29,505 nucleotides of DNA from Funneliformis mosseae. Taxonomy: Eukaryota; Glomeromycota; Glomeromycetes; Glomerales; Glomeraceae. Each line of letters begins with the position of its first letter. The first letter of the stretch is position 1. Positions 1-9,061 of the stretch are shown piece after piece. Where the stretch lies: assembly GCA_910592005.1 (NCBI GenBank), contig CAJVPP010000576.1, forward strand, positions 1-29,505, written 5' to 3'. The notes under the pieces were generated by a model. The model did not search any database and was not told where the DNA came from. It saw only the letters and a list, made by a program, of their open reading frames with translations. The translations under genes and the position numbers were made by a program.

Positions 1-399
1 TAATGGATATTAAAAATTTAATACCGAAAAATAATGGTATTAACAAATAAAATTTTATTAAAGAGGGCGGGATATCTCTAGAATTGAAAGAAATATTTAA
101 ATTTAAAGGATTTTATTTTTTTGTTGCATTATTTATGATTGCCACTGTAAGTGTATTAAGTATTACTTATCTAGAAGCCAAAATTTAAAATTTCAAACAT
201 GCGATATTACTATTAAACGATCAGTTCAGTTAAAATCGATCGGTCAAACGGTCATCCTTTGACCGACCAAGATGTTATCTTTTTCACCATATAATTTCAT
301 GTCATGTATAACCTAGGGGATCACTAATTTACCCCACGTTACGATTGATTGAGATTAATTAGGGTTAGTGTTAGGGTCAGGTGTTAGGTGTTAGGTAAG
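1..399. other. AT-rich intergenic DNA with short G-T-T-A-G-G repeats
   Basis: No gene is seen. The last 40 bases before the inverted-repeat element carry several imperfect copies of GGTGTTAGGT / GTTAGGGT (361-397). They resemble degenerate telomere-like or simple repeats but are too few and irregular to call telomeric. At 224-275 there is a small self-complementary patch around GACCGACC and GGTCAAACGGTC. Confidence 0.5.
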
Positions 400-1351
400 G
401 TTGCCGGGCAAAACCCCGAGGTTTCGACAGGCATCGAAATCGAAATCCATCGAAACGTTTTGCCAAATTTTTTTTATTAAAGGCAAAATTGCGAAAATTT
501 TGACGGGTGGCAAAAGTTTTGATGGTTGGCGAAAGTTTCGACGGGGGCAAATGTTTCGACGATGGCTATCGGTGTTAACAGATCAACCTGTTGTGAGTGG
601 TCAGTTCATCAAAAGGAGTTTTAGCGGTTTCTTTTTCTTCGTCTTGTATAATATTTGTCAAATAATTCATCAAATTTTTTGACGGAATCCACCAATTGGA
701 AGATGAAGAATCGATTTTGGTGTTACCATGAAATATATAACAAAATTTTCAACTCTGAATGAATTCTTCGAATTCTCTCAATATCATCAATATAAAAATA
801 ATATTCCACTTTATGAACGACCATATTTATCTCCATCATTCATGGGCGAATGGTTAATAAAATTACTCGCTTTCTCATTTGTAGTACATATGTGAGAATT
901 TTTAATCTTTAAGGAATATTTTTATAAGGAATATTTTAATTTTATTTATTTTTTTTAAAAAAAATAAAAATGATACCCATATTTTTATATTGCGGTTACC
1001 CCCCTCCCTCATGTTAAGCATTAAAAAAAAATTGCATTATTTGGAATTTTTTAACTCAACACTATAAATTTTGATAAGGTTTTAATTTTATTCTCGGAGC
1101 AATCATCCAATATAATGATCTATGCAATAGTCTATGTGAGATAGTATATATTCACTTCCTTTTTAAGAATTCTCAAAGTTGTTATTGAAACTGTCGAAAC
1201 TGTCAAAACTTTCGTGACCCACCGAAACCCATCGAAACCCGTCGAAACTCATCGAAACTGTCGAAACCTGTCGAAACCATCGAAACTGTTGAAACAATTT
1301 CTGAAAAGTTTCGACTTTTGCCAAAATGGGTTTAGGGTTTTGCCCCGCAAC
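400..1351. mobile_element. Non-autonomous TIR element with CGAAAC subterminal repeats
   Basis: The left end reads GTTGCCGGGCAAAACCC (from 400). The right end, read inward on the minus strand from 1351, is GTTGCGGGGCAAAACCC, so 16 of 17 terminal bases match. Behind each end lies a run of short repeats built on CGAAAC/GTTTCG: about six in 421-560 and at least ten in 1185-1312, in inverted orientation. The middle (about 690-1180) is unrelated AT-rich DNA holding one small ORF. No transposase is visible. Target-site duplication is unclear: TAAG on the left and TATA on the right do not match exactly. Long terminal inverted repeats with subterminal repeats suit a MITE or a Mutator-like non-autonomous element; the superfamily cannot be assigned. 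Confidence 0.75.
728..895 (+). CDS. Small ORF (55 aa) inside the TIR element, unrecognised
   Basis: An ATG at 728 opens 55 codons ending in TGA at 893-895. The product begins MKYITKFSTLNEFFEFSQ and contains YERPYLSPSFMGEW followed by a hydrophobic stretch (LLAFSFVV). Codon use is much less simple than in the surrounding AT-rich DNA, which favours past coding. GTAGTA near the end (from about 881) could be a splice donor, so this may be a first exon rather than a whole gene. It sits between the inverted repeats of the 400-1351 element, so it could be a captured gene fragment. I do not recognise the family. Confidence 0.35.
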   Translation: MKYITKFSTLNEFFEFSQYHQYKNNIPLYERPYLSPSFMGEWLIKLLAFSFVVHM

Positions 1352-1686
1352 TATAGTTAATATTGATTATAACTCATAATGAGATGAGATTTTCTTTCTT
1401 TTCATGGTAGATCATGTTTGAATTTTGAACTTGAAATAAAAACCATTAAAATATATTATGACAAATTTTAATAAAACATGACAGCAACTTATCAATTTTA
1501 AATTAGTTTAAAAGGAATCGATCTGAAATGAGTTTTCGATGGCGCTAATTATGTCATTTTCCTTCTTAAACTTATGGTTCATAACACAAAGAAAATCAAT
1601 AATAGAATTCTCGAAAGAATTCAAAAAATGCTAGAATTCTAATTTGAAAATCAACAAGTATATATATTCGGAGGCAACTCTCCCGA
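1352..1686. other. Intergenic DNA before the kinase fragment
   Basis: This stretch is AT-rich. At 1564-1636 one plus-strand frame reads LKLMVHNTKKINNRILER and then meets a stop, which may be a decayed exon. A short palindrome-like pair of GAATTC sites lies at 1606-1640. No kinase N-lobe (glycine-rich loop, V-A-I-K lysine) is found here, so the kinase downstream lacks its 5' half. Confidence 0.4.
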
Positions 1687-2630
1687 AGAATTTCTACTTT
1701 TAACCGGAAAATGTTAGTAATGGAATATGCTGATGGCGGAGCACTTAGAAACTATTTGAAGAATAATTTTGATAAGCTGACATGGGGAGATAAATACAAA
1801 TTTGCACACCAATTGGCTCATGCTGTGTCGTGTTTACATGAAGAAGGAATTGTTCATCGTGATTTGGTAATTATACTTAATGTATCTTATTTTTGTTTAT
1901 TATTGTTGTTAATTAATAATTAATTTATATATATTAACATTTTGGCAATATATTAATTCGTCAAGGTATTATTAAACTTGCTAATTTAGGACCTTCGAAA
2001 AGAATTGAAGAGGAAAGTAAACAACAGGCAAAAATCTTTGGTGTTCTTCCTTATATTGATCCAAAAAGATTTGGTTCTCGTAATAGAAGTGATAATACAT
2101 CACAACAATATACGCTAACTGAGAAGAGTGACGTCTACAGTATTGGAGTGCTCTTATGAGAAATATCTAGTGGTCATCCTCCTTTTGAAGGCAAACAATA
2201 CGACTTTTATTAGCTATGGATATTTCACAAGGATTCAGAGAAAGTATCATTCCTGATACACCTAAAGATTATGCAAATATTTATATTGGTAAATATATTA
2301 TTTTGTATTTAAATTTAATATAATATTTTCGATAATTAAATATTTTATGATTTTAGAATGCTAGGACAGCGAGCCAGATAATCGACTGACTATGAACAAA
2401 GTAGTTTATAAATTAAATGTTATAATTACAAATAAAATAGAAAATGATCCAAGTAATAATGACGAATAAAACCTTCAATCGTCAGAACACAAATTAATTC
2501 TAGTCTGATTAATTCATTTCATGGAGACTTATCTCGAATGATTCAAAATTTTAATCAGATGAATGTAGAAGAATTAAAATTGAATAATGAAACATCAAAC
2601 ATTATTTACGATGATAATACTGATAGTTAA
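1687..2630 (+). pseudogene. TKL-type protein kinase pseudogene (N-lobe missing)
   Basis: The hinge and C-lobe of a tyrosine-kinase-like Ser/Thr kinase are readable in pieces. Exon A (to 1866) gives MLVMEYADGGALRNYL and HEEGIVHRDL (catalytic loop). An intron-like stretch of 71 nt (1867-1937) starts GTAATT but ends in AA where AG is expected. Exon B gives GNILIRQGIIKLAN then L-G, where the Mg-binding D-F-G should be, so the aspartate is lost. It continues VLPYIDPKRFGSR and TEKSDVYSIGVLL, and then TGA stands where the family has Trp. After a frameshift near 2207 it reads DISQGFRESIIPDTPKDY. A second intron (about 2289-2356) leads to C, then TAG for Trp, then DSEPDNRLTMNKVV. The tail, again frameshifted, reads MIQNFNQMNVEELKL and stops at 2628. 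Two Trp-to-stop changes, at least two frameshifts, the lost acceptor and the missing 5' half make it dead. Family known; loss of function inferred. Confidence 0.9.
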
Positions 2631-2701
2631 CGATTACAGATCTTAACAAGGATATATTAAACGTCTTAGGAATATTTCAAATATATCTGTAAATTACTTA
2701 G

Positions 2702-3083
2702 ATAAATAGCTTACCAACTTTACCCGACTCCTTAACAAAACTCTATTGCAATGAAACTCCATTAACAAACCTACCAACTTTACGACTCCTTAACAATACT
2801 CGGTTGTTTTAACACTCAAATAAATAGCTTACCAGCTTTACCCTATAATTCTCCAATAAATAGCTTATCAACTTTACCTAACTCCTTAACATTACTCAAT
2901 TGTAGTAATACTCAAATAAATAGCTTACCAACTTTACCAAATTCCTTAACAAAACTTTCTTGCTATGAAACTCAAATAAATAGCTTACCAATTTTACCAA
3001 CCTCCTTAACTGAACTTAACTGTGAAAATACTCGGATAACTAGATTACCAAATTTACCTGACCTTAACAAATCTCAAACCTAG
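2702..3083 (+). pseudogene. Array of 20-residue leucine-rich repeats (YopM/IpaH-like type), broken
   Basis: Seven tandem units of 60 nt encode a 20-residue repeat of the form INSLPTLPNSLTKLSCYETQ. Units: 2702-2761, 2762-2819 (2 nt deleted, frameshift), 2820-2855 (truncated to 36 nt), 2856-2915, 2916-2975, 2976-3035, and a degenerate last unit ending in TAG at 3081. From 2820 the frame is open to the stop. The L-P-x-L-P-x-S-L-x-x-L spacing is that of the short bacterial-type LRRs (YopM, IpaH/SspH). A Cys at position 16 recurs in each complete unit. No catalytic domain is seen on either side. It follows the kinase pseudogene by 72 bases on the same strand, but nothing shows that they were one gene. 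It could be a fungal LRR gene of this subclass or a piece acquired from bacteria; the sequence alone does not decide. Confidence 0.8.
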
Positions 3084-4180
3084 ATTTTTAAGAACTCAAT
3101 ATGATAATTGTATAATACATTAATCGAAAAATATCATCATTTTAAAAAAAATTTATTTATTAACAAGTTTATTTATTTATCTTGTACATTTTTTTTTTAA
3201 TATTCTATTCATAAATTCGCATTTTAAATATTATTTTTGTTTAAATAGATTTACAAATTTATTAAATTATTACATGATTTCGTCTAGATATATACTGTAT
3301 ACACAAACATTTATTTATAATAAAAAAACAAAAAAAAAAAAATAATAATAATAAAGGCATTAATTATTAAATAAACGAAAATTTAGTAATTTCAATATTT
3401 TTTTATTTTTATTTAACATATTTTTTTTCATATATATAGTTTATTTATTAATAATTTTTACCACTTTGACTGATGTTGACTGATTCGATTATTTTTTAGT
3501 CGGTTACGATTTAATCGATTCTAATTCAATTTTCGATTAACATTTTTAAAGAAATAATAAAATTCTATCTGAAGATAAATTTCTTTGCCAAAATTTTTAA
3601 AAATATTTGAATACTTAACGTTATCGTTATACTTTGACAGAAATCCAAATCCAAATATACTATTCAATTGTTTTAGGTTGTTTCATGTTTGGATAATTTG
3701 CGTATAATATGTAAATCTAAACTCGCCATATTGGACAAATCACCTTTGAGGTAAAATTATGGTTTATATTTTGAATTATGGAAATGTAACTTTTTTTTTT
3801 TAAAAAAAAAAAAAGAAAAATTAACGGTAACTGAAAAAGAAAACGATTCACTTTAATTCAATATGTCAAATTAATAAGAATAATAAATATATGAACATAA
3901 TAACTCTACTACAGCTAACAAATATAATGAATATAAGTAATATAAACTAGGAAATGGAAACCATTGTAAGTCCGGAGCGAAATATTCATACCACTATATT
4001 TATCAAATTTTACTAACTATTTTTTGTTAAGAGTTGCGAGTTTTAGATTAGAAATATAAATAAAATTAAATGTAATAATAATTGAATGTACATACAGCAA
4101 TAATAGGAATAAATAGAACAATATGTAAATGTGTCATAAATAAAATATGATAAAAATGTAATAATATATCGGGTGTCGGT
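3084..4180. other. AT-rich intergenic DNA with poly-T/poly-A tracts
   Basis: No gene is seen. It contains simple A/T runs, AATAAT repeats near 3340, a small dyad patch with GACTGATGTTGACTGATTCG (3468-3487), and one copy of a dispersed repeat edge (3753-3814). GTCCGGAGCGAA near 3970 resembles the inverse of GCTTCGCTCCGGAC near 4993, suggesting related repeat debris. Confidence 0.5.
3753..3814 (-). repeat. Short inverted fragment of the 8.0/28.6-kb dispersed repeat
   Basis: On the minus strand this reads poly-T/poly-A followed by GTTACATTTCCATAATTC and AACCATAATTTT. It matches the left edge of the repeat at 28588-28656 at nearly every base, but in the opposite orientation. The match stops after about 40 bases beyond the A run. 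Confidence 0.75.
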
Positions 4181-4182
4181 GT

Positions 4183-4672
4183 CATGTGAACAGCTTATCT
4201 GGGCTAGTCAATGGTTCCATGGGAACTATCCAGGACATAATATTCAAAGAAGATCAAGGACCGCCTTCTCTTCCTATAGCAGTCCTGATCTCTTTCGACA
4301 ATTACAACGGTCCCACCATTGTTAGCTTAGAGGGGAAAAGGGTTGTACCAATTGCACCAATTCGACGTACCTGGATTGATAAATCTGGAAATACTTGTTC
4401 ACGCTTGCAAATTCCTGTTCGTCTTGCGTGGGCAATTACGGTACATAAAAGTCAGGGTCTTACGTTAAAAAAGGCCATAGTAGATAGATCACGGTGATAA
4501 AGTGTTTACCGCAGGTCTTACTTTTGTAGCTGCATCTTGAGTATGTGCCCTCGAAGATCTTCTCTTCAAACCATTCAACTTCGAGAGACTTCAGCGCATT
4601 AAAGACTGTAAAAGGTTAAAAGAAAGGTTAGACGAAGAAAAAAGTTTGATTTCCATGATACCAAGAAACTGA
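4183..4672 (+). pseudogene. PIF1-type DNA helicase, C-terminal fragment
   Basis: One frame reads NSLSGLVNGSMGTIQDII, then PIAVLISFDNYNGPTI, RVVPIAPIRRTW, SRLQIPVRLAWAITVHKSQG and LTLKKAIVD. These are the late SF1B helicase motifs of PIF1 (the H-K-S-Q-G motif V region). A frameshift near 4487 moves to a second frame reading HGDKVFTAGLTFVAAS, then TGA where the family has the Arg of S-R-V (motif VI), then LFKPFNFERLQRIKDCKRLK and a natural-looking end at 4670. The Walker A and B parts are absent: homology starts abruptly at about 4183. It is therefore a 5'-truncated, once-frameshifted, once-stopped remnant. It belongs to a different PIF1 subfamily from the Helitron helicase at 14.4-16.3 kb. Base composition is richer in GC than its flanks, so it is probably a younger insertion. 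Confidence 0.9.
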
Positions 4673-5509
4673 GCCATATACAATAAAGTATAATAATACT
4701 GTTCCAAAACTTAGATCTAAAGTTCTAACAAAAATATTGTGATTTTTTTTTTTTAAAAAAAAATAAAAAATTCAAAGTAAATCTTTGTAACACGTAACAC
4801 CATTCGTAACATAAGTAACTTTATTTTTTATTCGTAACACTTTTTACAAATTTATTTTTTTTTTTTATCTTGTTTATGTTTATGTTTTTTTTTATTAGCA
4901 CAAAATTTTCAATTAGACGTGACGCTTGCGGACATCCGGACATCGCCACGTGATCTTAATTTTTATAAACCGCCTAATAATATATAGTCCTTCGCTTCGC
5001 TCCGGACAATAATAGATCAACAATGACCACTTTATCATATTAGCTATTTTCGTTCATAAAGAAATGTTAAATTTAAGTGAGTTTTGAATTTTTGACAGGA
5101 TTACGAATATATTTGCATAAATAGTTCCACTTTAATATCCAAGACTCCAGTGGTTTTTAATCTTTCATCTTCGGCTCTGAATGATCGTCTTGACCGTTAA
5201 AGTGATAACAAATATACAGTATATATTCAAATATTTCCAACTAGCAAAAAAAAAATTATATTTAAATAAAAAATGATTTAATTAAAATAATTAAGTACCT
5301 AACGACATCACATTAACAAGAAAATAATTGCTGCAGACATTAATTTGAATTTTAATTAGATGACACATCATTTAAATTATGAATCTCATGATTATAAGCT
5401 ATTTTATTGCCTAAATTTTAAAAAAAAAAGAATTTAAGTCGATGATAAGGAAATTATTTTTAATTATGGATACGATCACATAATTTTTTGGAAAGTTAAA
5501 TTATAGTGG
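4673..5509. other. Repeat debris between the PIF1 fragment and the candidate RNA gene
   Basis: No gene is seen. It has a T12A9 tract (4743-4763), a GC-rich patch at 4918-4952 (GACGCTTGCGGACATCCGGA, then CATCGCCACGTGATC), and GTCCTTCGCTTCGCTCCGGA at 4987. A roughly 100-bp block at 5011-5115 recurs inverted near 28.2 kb. Confidence 0.5.
5011..5115 (-). repeat. Dispersed repeat, inverted partner of 28145-28252
   Basis: Read on the minus strand, this contains AATCCTGTCAAAAATTCAAA, ACATTTCTTTATGAACGAAA and ATTGTTGATCTATT. These match 28145-28252 on the plus strand with a few small indels (for example a 4-base AGTC insertion inside GGTCATTG). Confidence 0.75.
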
Positions 5510-5517
5510 TATATAAA
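5510..5517 (+). promoter_or_regulatory. TATA box upstream of the candidate RNA gene
   Basis: TATATAAA lies about 36 nt before the predicted RNA 5' end near 5546. This is close to the TATA spacing of external Pol III promoters such as fungal U6. The assignment depends on the RNA downstream being real. Confidence 0.4.
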
Positions 5518-5545
5518 CTTAGCGCAGAGGATGACAGTATATGAA

Positions 5546-5662
5546 CAATTACTCTCGTCCGCTATCAAAATGCTGGCGGTGATAAAGTTGAGGTGAGCCT
5601 ACCAATCCTAAGGTAATGTTACAAGAGGCACGGCTTCCCTTTTATAATCGAGAGTAATTTTT
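5546..5662 (+). ncRNA. Candidate structured Pol III RNA, about 115 nt, unrecognised
   Basis: The segment is closed by an 11-bp perfect helix, AATTACTCTCG at 5547-5557 with CGAGAGTAATT at 5649-5659, running directly into a T run that ends at 5665, as expected of a Pol III terminator. Inside are further dyads: CCGC (5559-5562) with GCGG (5576-5579), GAGCC (5595-5599) with GGCTTC (5632-5637), and TACC (5600-5603) with GGTA (5611-5614). It is clearly richer in GC than its flanks. It does not fit 5S rRNA, tRNA, U6, U4 or the SRP RNA motifs I can check by eye, and no clear internal A or B box is present. It could also be a MITE-like foldback. Structure is seen; transcription is inferred. Confidence 0.45.
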
Positions 5663-5665
5663 TTT

Positions 5666-6571
5666 ATGCTACTGGCTTGCTATTTAGATCACGTTGATTT
5701 CATGTTTCATACAAAATATAAGTTAACGGCGGCGTAACTCTAACGTAGGATATAAAATCAAGCTTTATTATTAATTTTTTTTTACATGAATTCTACGAAT
5801 CGCTTACTTAAATAAGTAAGTTTTCTATATTGATGAACATGTTAGCGAAAAGTAACAATAATACAATATATTATTATATTTCAATTTATCATCTCATTAC
5901 ATTAACGTTAATATTCATTATTTTCTTATATAATTTTAATTCTTCGCATTATCATTGCCATTCTTTCATCATAAATTTTAATTTCCTAATTCTAGCACTT
6001 AATATTCAATATCTGGTAAGATATAGAATCAATAATTTAATTTAATTGTTGATCTGGTCTATTTTTAATTGGCTTTGGGAGTCCATTGATCTTGTCATTC
6101 AAAATCCGCCAAATGAGAATTACTAAAAATAAAACTTAAAAAGCGCATCTTTTCTTTTTACATACTTTTACTTCGTAACATGAATTTTAAAATACATAGA
6201 CTAAAGTTGTAAAAAAATTCAAAAAGTACGACAATATTATTACTAGTTCAGACAATCCATGTATTCTATTAGAAATTGGGTCTTCTTAATCCAATTCTTT
6301 GAATAAAAGAACAAGCGAAAGATGTGTTATAATAGTCTTAACTTGGATAAATGGTTAGGCCCAAATATCTAATATTACTTTTCACTTATTTGTCAGGATA
6401 AGAACTAAATTTAAATTTTTTGTGAAATTTTATGAGCATCATAAAACTTAAAAGTAATTAACATTTAAATATAAAATATCACAAAATAATACCTATGTGC
6501 ATAAATGATTTAATATGATAGTTAATTCTACATTACAATAATAAGCTACCATTCTTCGTCAGATGTATCTA
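5666..6571. other. Intergenic DNA, no gene recognised
   Basis: This is AT-rich with no family signal. A plus-strand reading frame of 71 codons at 5830-6045 is made almost only of I, N, F, L, Y and H from AT-rich codons, and is not a convincing gene. Confidence 0.5.
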
Positions 6572-6718
6572 TTCAATTGTAACAAAAAGGATAATATTGC
6601 TAGCTTCATTGAAACAATACAATTGCTGAGACAGGACCGATTTCAAAATTGATTTATTAGTCCTTGAAATTCTCTGAGGTGTTGCAAGGACTTTTTGAAT
6701 GTCTTCGAGGATATTATA
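6572..6718 (-). pseudogene. Minus-strand coding fragment, unrecognised
   Basis: On the minus strand one frame stays open for about 45 codons: AYNILEDIQKVLATPQRISR, then TNKSILKSVLSQQLYCFNEA, then SNII. The codon mix is more varied than in random AT-rich DNA. A neighbouring frame just upstream reads RFDEAY, stop, VHQWTKWFHRLH, so a frameshift or an intron may separate parts of one old gene. It lies downstream, on the same strand, of the exon pair at 6840-7135 and may be a continuation of it. Family unknown. Confidence 0.3.
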
Positions 6719-6839
6719 TGCAAACGGTGAAACCACTTAGTCCATTGGTGTACTCAATACGCTTCATCGAATCTTTCTTTTCCATGGTTGATAGTTTCGT
6801 GATTTCTCAATAAAAATGCTCACGAGTAAAATTGAAAAT

Positions 6840-7135
6840 CTACAGCGCTTTTCTGATATCCAAGTTACAAATTCCTCTTTTTAAAATGTCAATGACTTCT
6901 GCCATTATTTCATGCCAGTCAAAATTATTAAGTATTTCATCGCAATTTATACCCTATAAATTAAGGATAAAGTCAAAATTCGCAAATAATATTTTACTAG
7001 GTTATGCCTTTATTTTTTGCTTAAAATAAAACAGGATTTAAACATTGGAACCTCAACTTACCATAATTTTTCCAAATTATTCTCATTGATTAAATCTTCA
7101 GGAAAAGAACCAATTGATGTAATTCTCGCTAAAAG
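6840..7135 (-). pseudogene. Two-exon minus-strand gene end, unrecognised
   Basis: Exon 1 (7135 to 7062) follows an acceptor-like ATATAG and reads LLARITSIGSFPEDLINENN then LEKL, meeting a strong donor GTAAGT (7061-7056). The intron (7061 to 6954, 108 nt) ends in TTTATAG. Exon 2 (6953 to 6840) reads GINCDEILNNFDWHEIMAEV, IDILKRGICNLDIRKAL and stops. The two exons look like one protein, but splicing at these sites gives the wrong phase (exon 1 leaves two bases over, while exon 2 needs none). Either a base was lost or a different site is used. I cannot name the family. The plus-strand frame over 6832-7029 is only the shadow of this exon. Confidence 0.5.
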
Positions 7136-7795
7136 CTATATTTGAAAGTTAATTATAATTTATTAATTCCCCTTCCATAACAATGAAATAAAATGAAATT
7201 TTACTTCAAACGAAAAGAAGACTAGGGGCGAAAATAAGGGTTAAAGAAAAATTAAAATTTAGCGAAAATATCGTATGTCGAAAGCCACAATTGATCATCA
7301 AGGCACATGATTTATTATAGCATTAAATTCGAGATGCCCCAGTTTGAAATTTAAATTTGGACTGCCCGAAATTGAAATTTCGGCTGATCTTTGAATCTCA
7401 ATTTCAGACACTCGAAGATTGCTGAAATTCCAAAAATCAATTTCAGTCACAACACTAAATATCCAATTCCTATCTTGAGTATAAAAATGAAAGATTTGGC
7501 AGATTATTAATCTAATAGAAATAATAGATATTAGCCGTATTGTTTTTAATAAATTAATTTATAAATAAGGGATTTTGAAATTTTTTTTAATGGATTTATT
7601 TATTTATTTATTTTGTTTTAGTAGTATTCTCTTAGCCATTATATACTAGTATGTTTAATAATAAGACTTTATTTTGTGAAGTGAGCCGAAGGGACGAAAT
7701 CTCCTGGATATTGCACCTCTAGTTTATGCAATATAAAATTTATTGATTAAATTCAAGTCAACCCAAAAAGGAGAAGAAAGAATTTTTATTAGTTT
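7136..7795. other. Intergenic DNA with a cluster of GAAATT palindromes
   Basis: No gene is seen. Within it, 7336-7446 is a run of small dyads. CCGAAATT/AATTTCGG (7366-7383) and CTGAAATT/AATTTCAG (7422-7446) are exact stems. AATTTCAG or AATTTCGG occurs four times in about 80 bases. This may be a decayed hairpin element. Confidence 0.5.
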
Positions 7796-7916
7796 TCAAA
7801 CATTATTTGCATCAATAATATTTCCTGAAAATAGTAGATGAAATACTATTCCGATAACCTCTCCTTCATTTCTCCGAGTAAAATTTCCATTGATTGCATA
7901 AATAATTGCGCTTTAA
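7796..7916 (-). pseudogene. Minus-strand terminal exon fragment, unrecognised
   Basis: On the minus strand a frame open for about 38 codons reads SAIIYAINGNFTRRNEGEVI, then GIVFHLLFSGNIIDANNV, and ends in TGA (7798-7796). It is preceded by a pyrimidine-rich stretch ending AAAG (about 7917) that could be a 3' splice site. The codon mix favours a real old exon. No further exon is clear upstream, where the dispersed repeat at 8004 begins, so the repeat may have cut the gene. Family unknown. Confidence 0.35.
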
Positions 7917-8003
7917 ATAAAATAAATGCTGACCGCAAGCAAGTAGTTATACTTTAGAGTAGTGTATTAGCATACCTATAATTCCCACCATTAATTTTTC
8001 TTA

Positions 8004-8844
8004 TTTTTTTTTTTTTTTTAAAAAAAAAAGTTGCATTCCCTTTTTAATTCAAAAGATGAACCGTAATTTTACACAAAAAAAAAACTTTTACATACTTTCC
8101 AATTGATTTCCATAAAAAAAGCAAGTGGAACGAACTTTATTAATGATCTTGTTTACAATTTGACAAAAAATAAAAATATTCTACCTTCAACGCTTCAAAA
8201 AAAAAAAAAAATTACTATGTTCACGGTATATTATTATATAAAATTACATCATTCGTAAGTTTCAAAATTGATTTTATTCAAAAATTAAAATTATTAAAGT
8301 TTATAATTGAATATATATACCATTGCGTCGCTGCAAGCAATCATTGTAAATTTTGAATTTCACCTTTAAATGGAAAATATGCTATAATTATTTGATAGAA
8401 AAGAATTTTTGAACACGTCAATATTCTTACATACGAGAAGGACGTTCACAGCGGTTTTTTGGAGAACTTTCAATTCACAGATTATTTTAAGCAACCCGAA
8501 TTAACAAAGTACAAGGATATTAATAAGGTTACACGAAATTTCCTAATTTGGTAATTGCTGTAATTTTGAAAATTTGTACATTCGTAGCCACAATTATTAA
8601 GCGGTTTGTATAATATATATTATTGGAACATCAGGCACATGGACAAACAAGCATTATGACCGCATTCACGCATGTAAATAGAATTTTGAAGGATATAAAT
8701 ATGTAGATATTAACACTCGATTTGCATAAATTCAGCAAGAATTATAATAAATGGAATTAATTTAACTTATTCTATATTTAGCATTTGCATTAGTGTTTCC
8801 TTGAACAAAGCGATATTTATGTGCAATATTGCATCGAAATGAAC
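8004..8844 (+). repeat. Dispersed repeat, copy 1 (about 0.84 kb)
   Basis: This begins with T16A10 and shares most of its length with 28588-29505, in the same orientation. Shared blocks include ACCGTAATTTTACACA, GAACGAACTTTATTAAT-like text, ATACCATTGCGTCGCTGCA, TCACAGATTATTTTA-like text, TAGCCACAATTATTAAGC, ATAATATATATTATTGGAAC, ATTATGACCGCATTCA and TAACTTATTCTATATTTAGC. Indels up to tens of bases separate the two. It has no terminal TG...CA and no long ORF, so it is not an obvious LTR. It could be a non-autonomous element or an old segmental duplication. Confidence 0.85.
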
Positions 8845-9061
8845 TTTATTGAAGTATGATGTTAATAAATGATAAAGATAAAGCAAATACATTTTTTTTA
8901 TTTATAACAAAAATTAAACAATAAATAAGAATTTAGCATTATTGCGAACATTGATCCGTAACGTCATTTTAACAAACCGTCCATATTAATAAAATAAATA
9001 ATAAAATAAAATCGATCTTTTATGAACTTCATCAAGCCGTTTCTTTTGACGTAGAAATTTA

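Noticed and set aside
401..682. Plus-strand 93-codon frame starting at TTG
   Set aside because: It lies in the terminal repeat and CGAAAC array of the TIR element and has no ATG at its start; the open frame follows from the repeat composition.
5521..5536. AGCGCAGAGGATGACA resembles the GCGCAAGGATGACAC part of U6 snRNA
   Set aside because: The ACAGAGA box and the rest of U6 are absent upstream, and the following bases do not match. The likeness is about 14 bases and probably chance.
5830..6045. 71-codon plus-strand frame
   Set aside because: It consists almost wholly of I, N, F, L, Y, H and S from AT-rich codons, with no motif or neighbour support.
6832..7029. 65-codon plus-strand frame
   Set aside because: It is the antisense shadow of the minus-strand exon at 6840-6953, which has the better splice sites and protein-like content.
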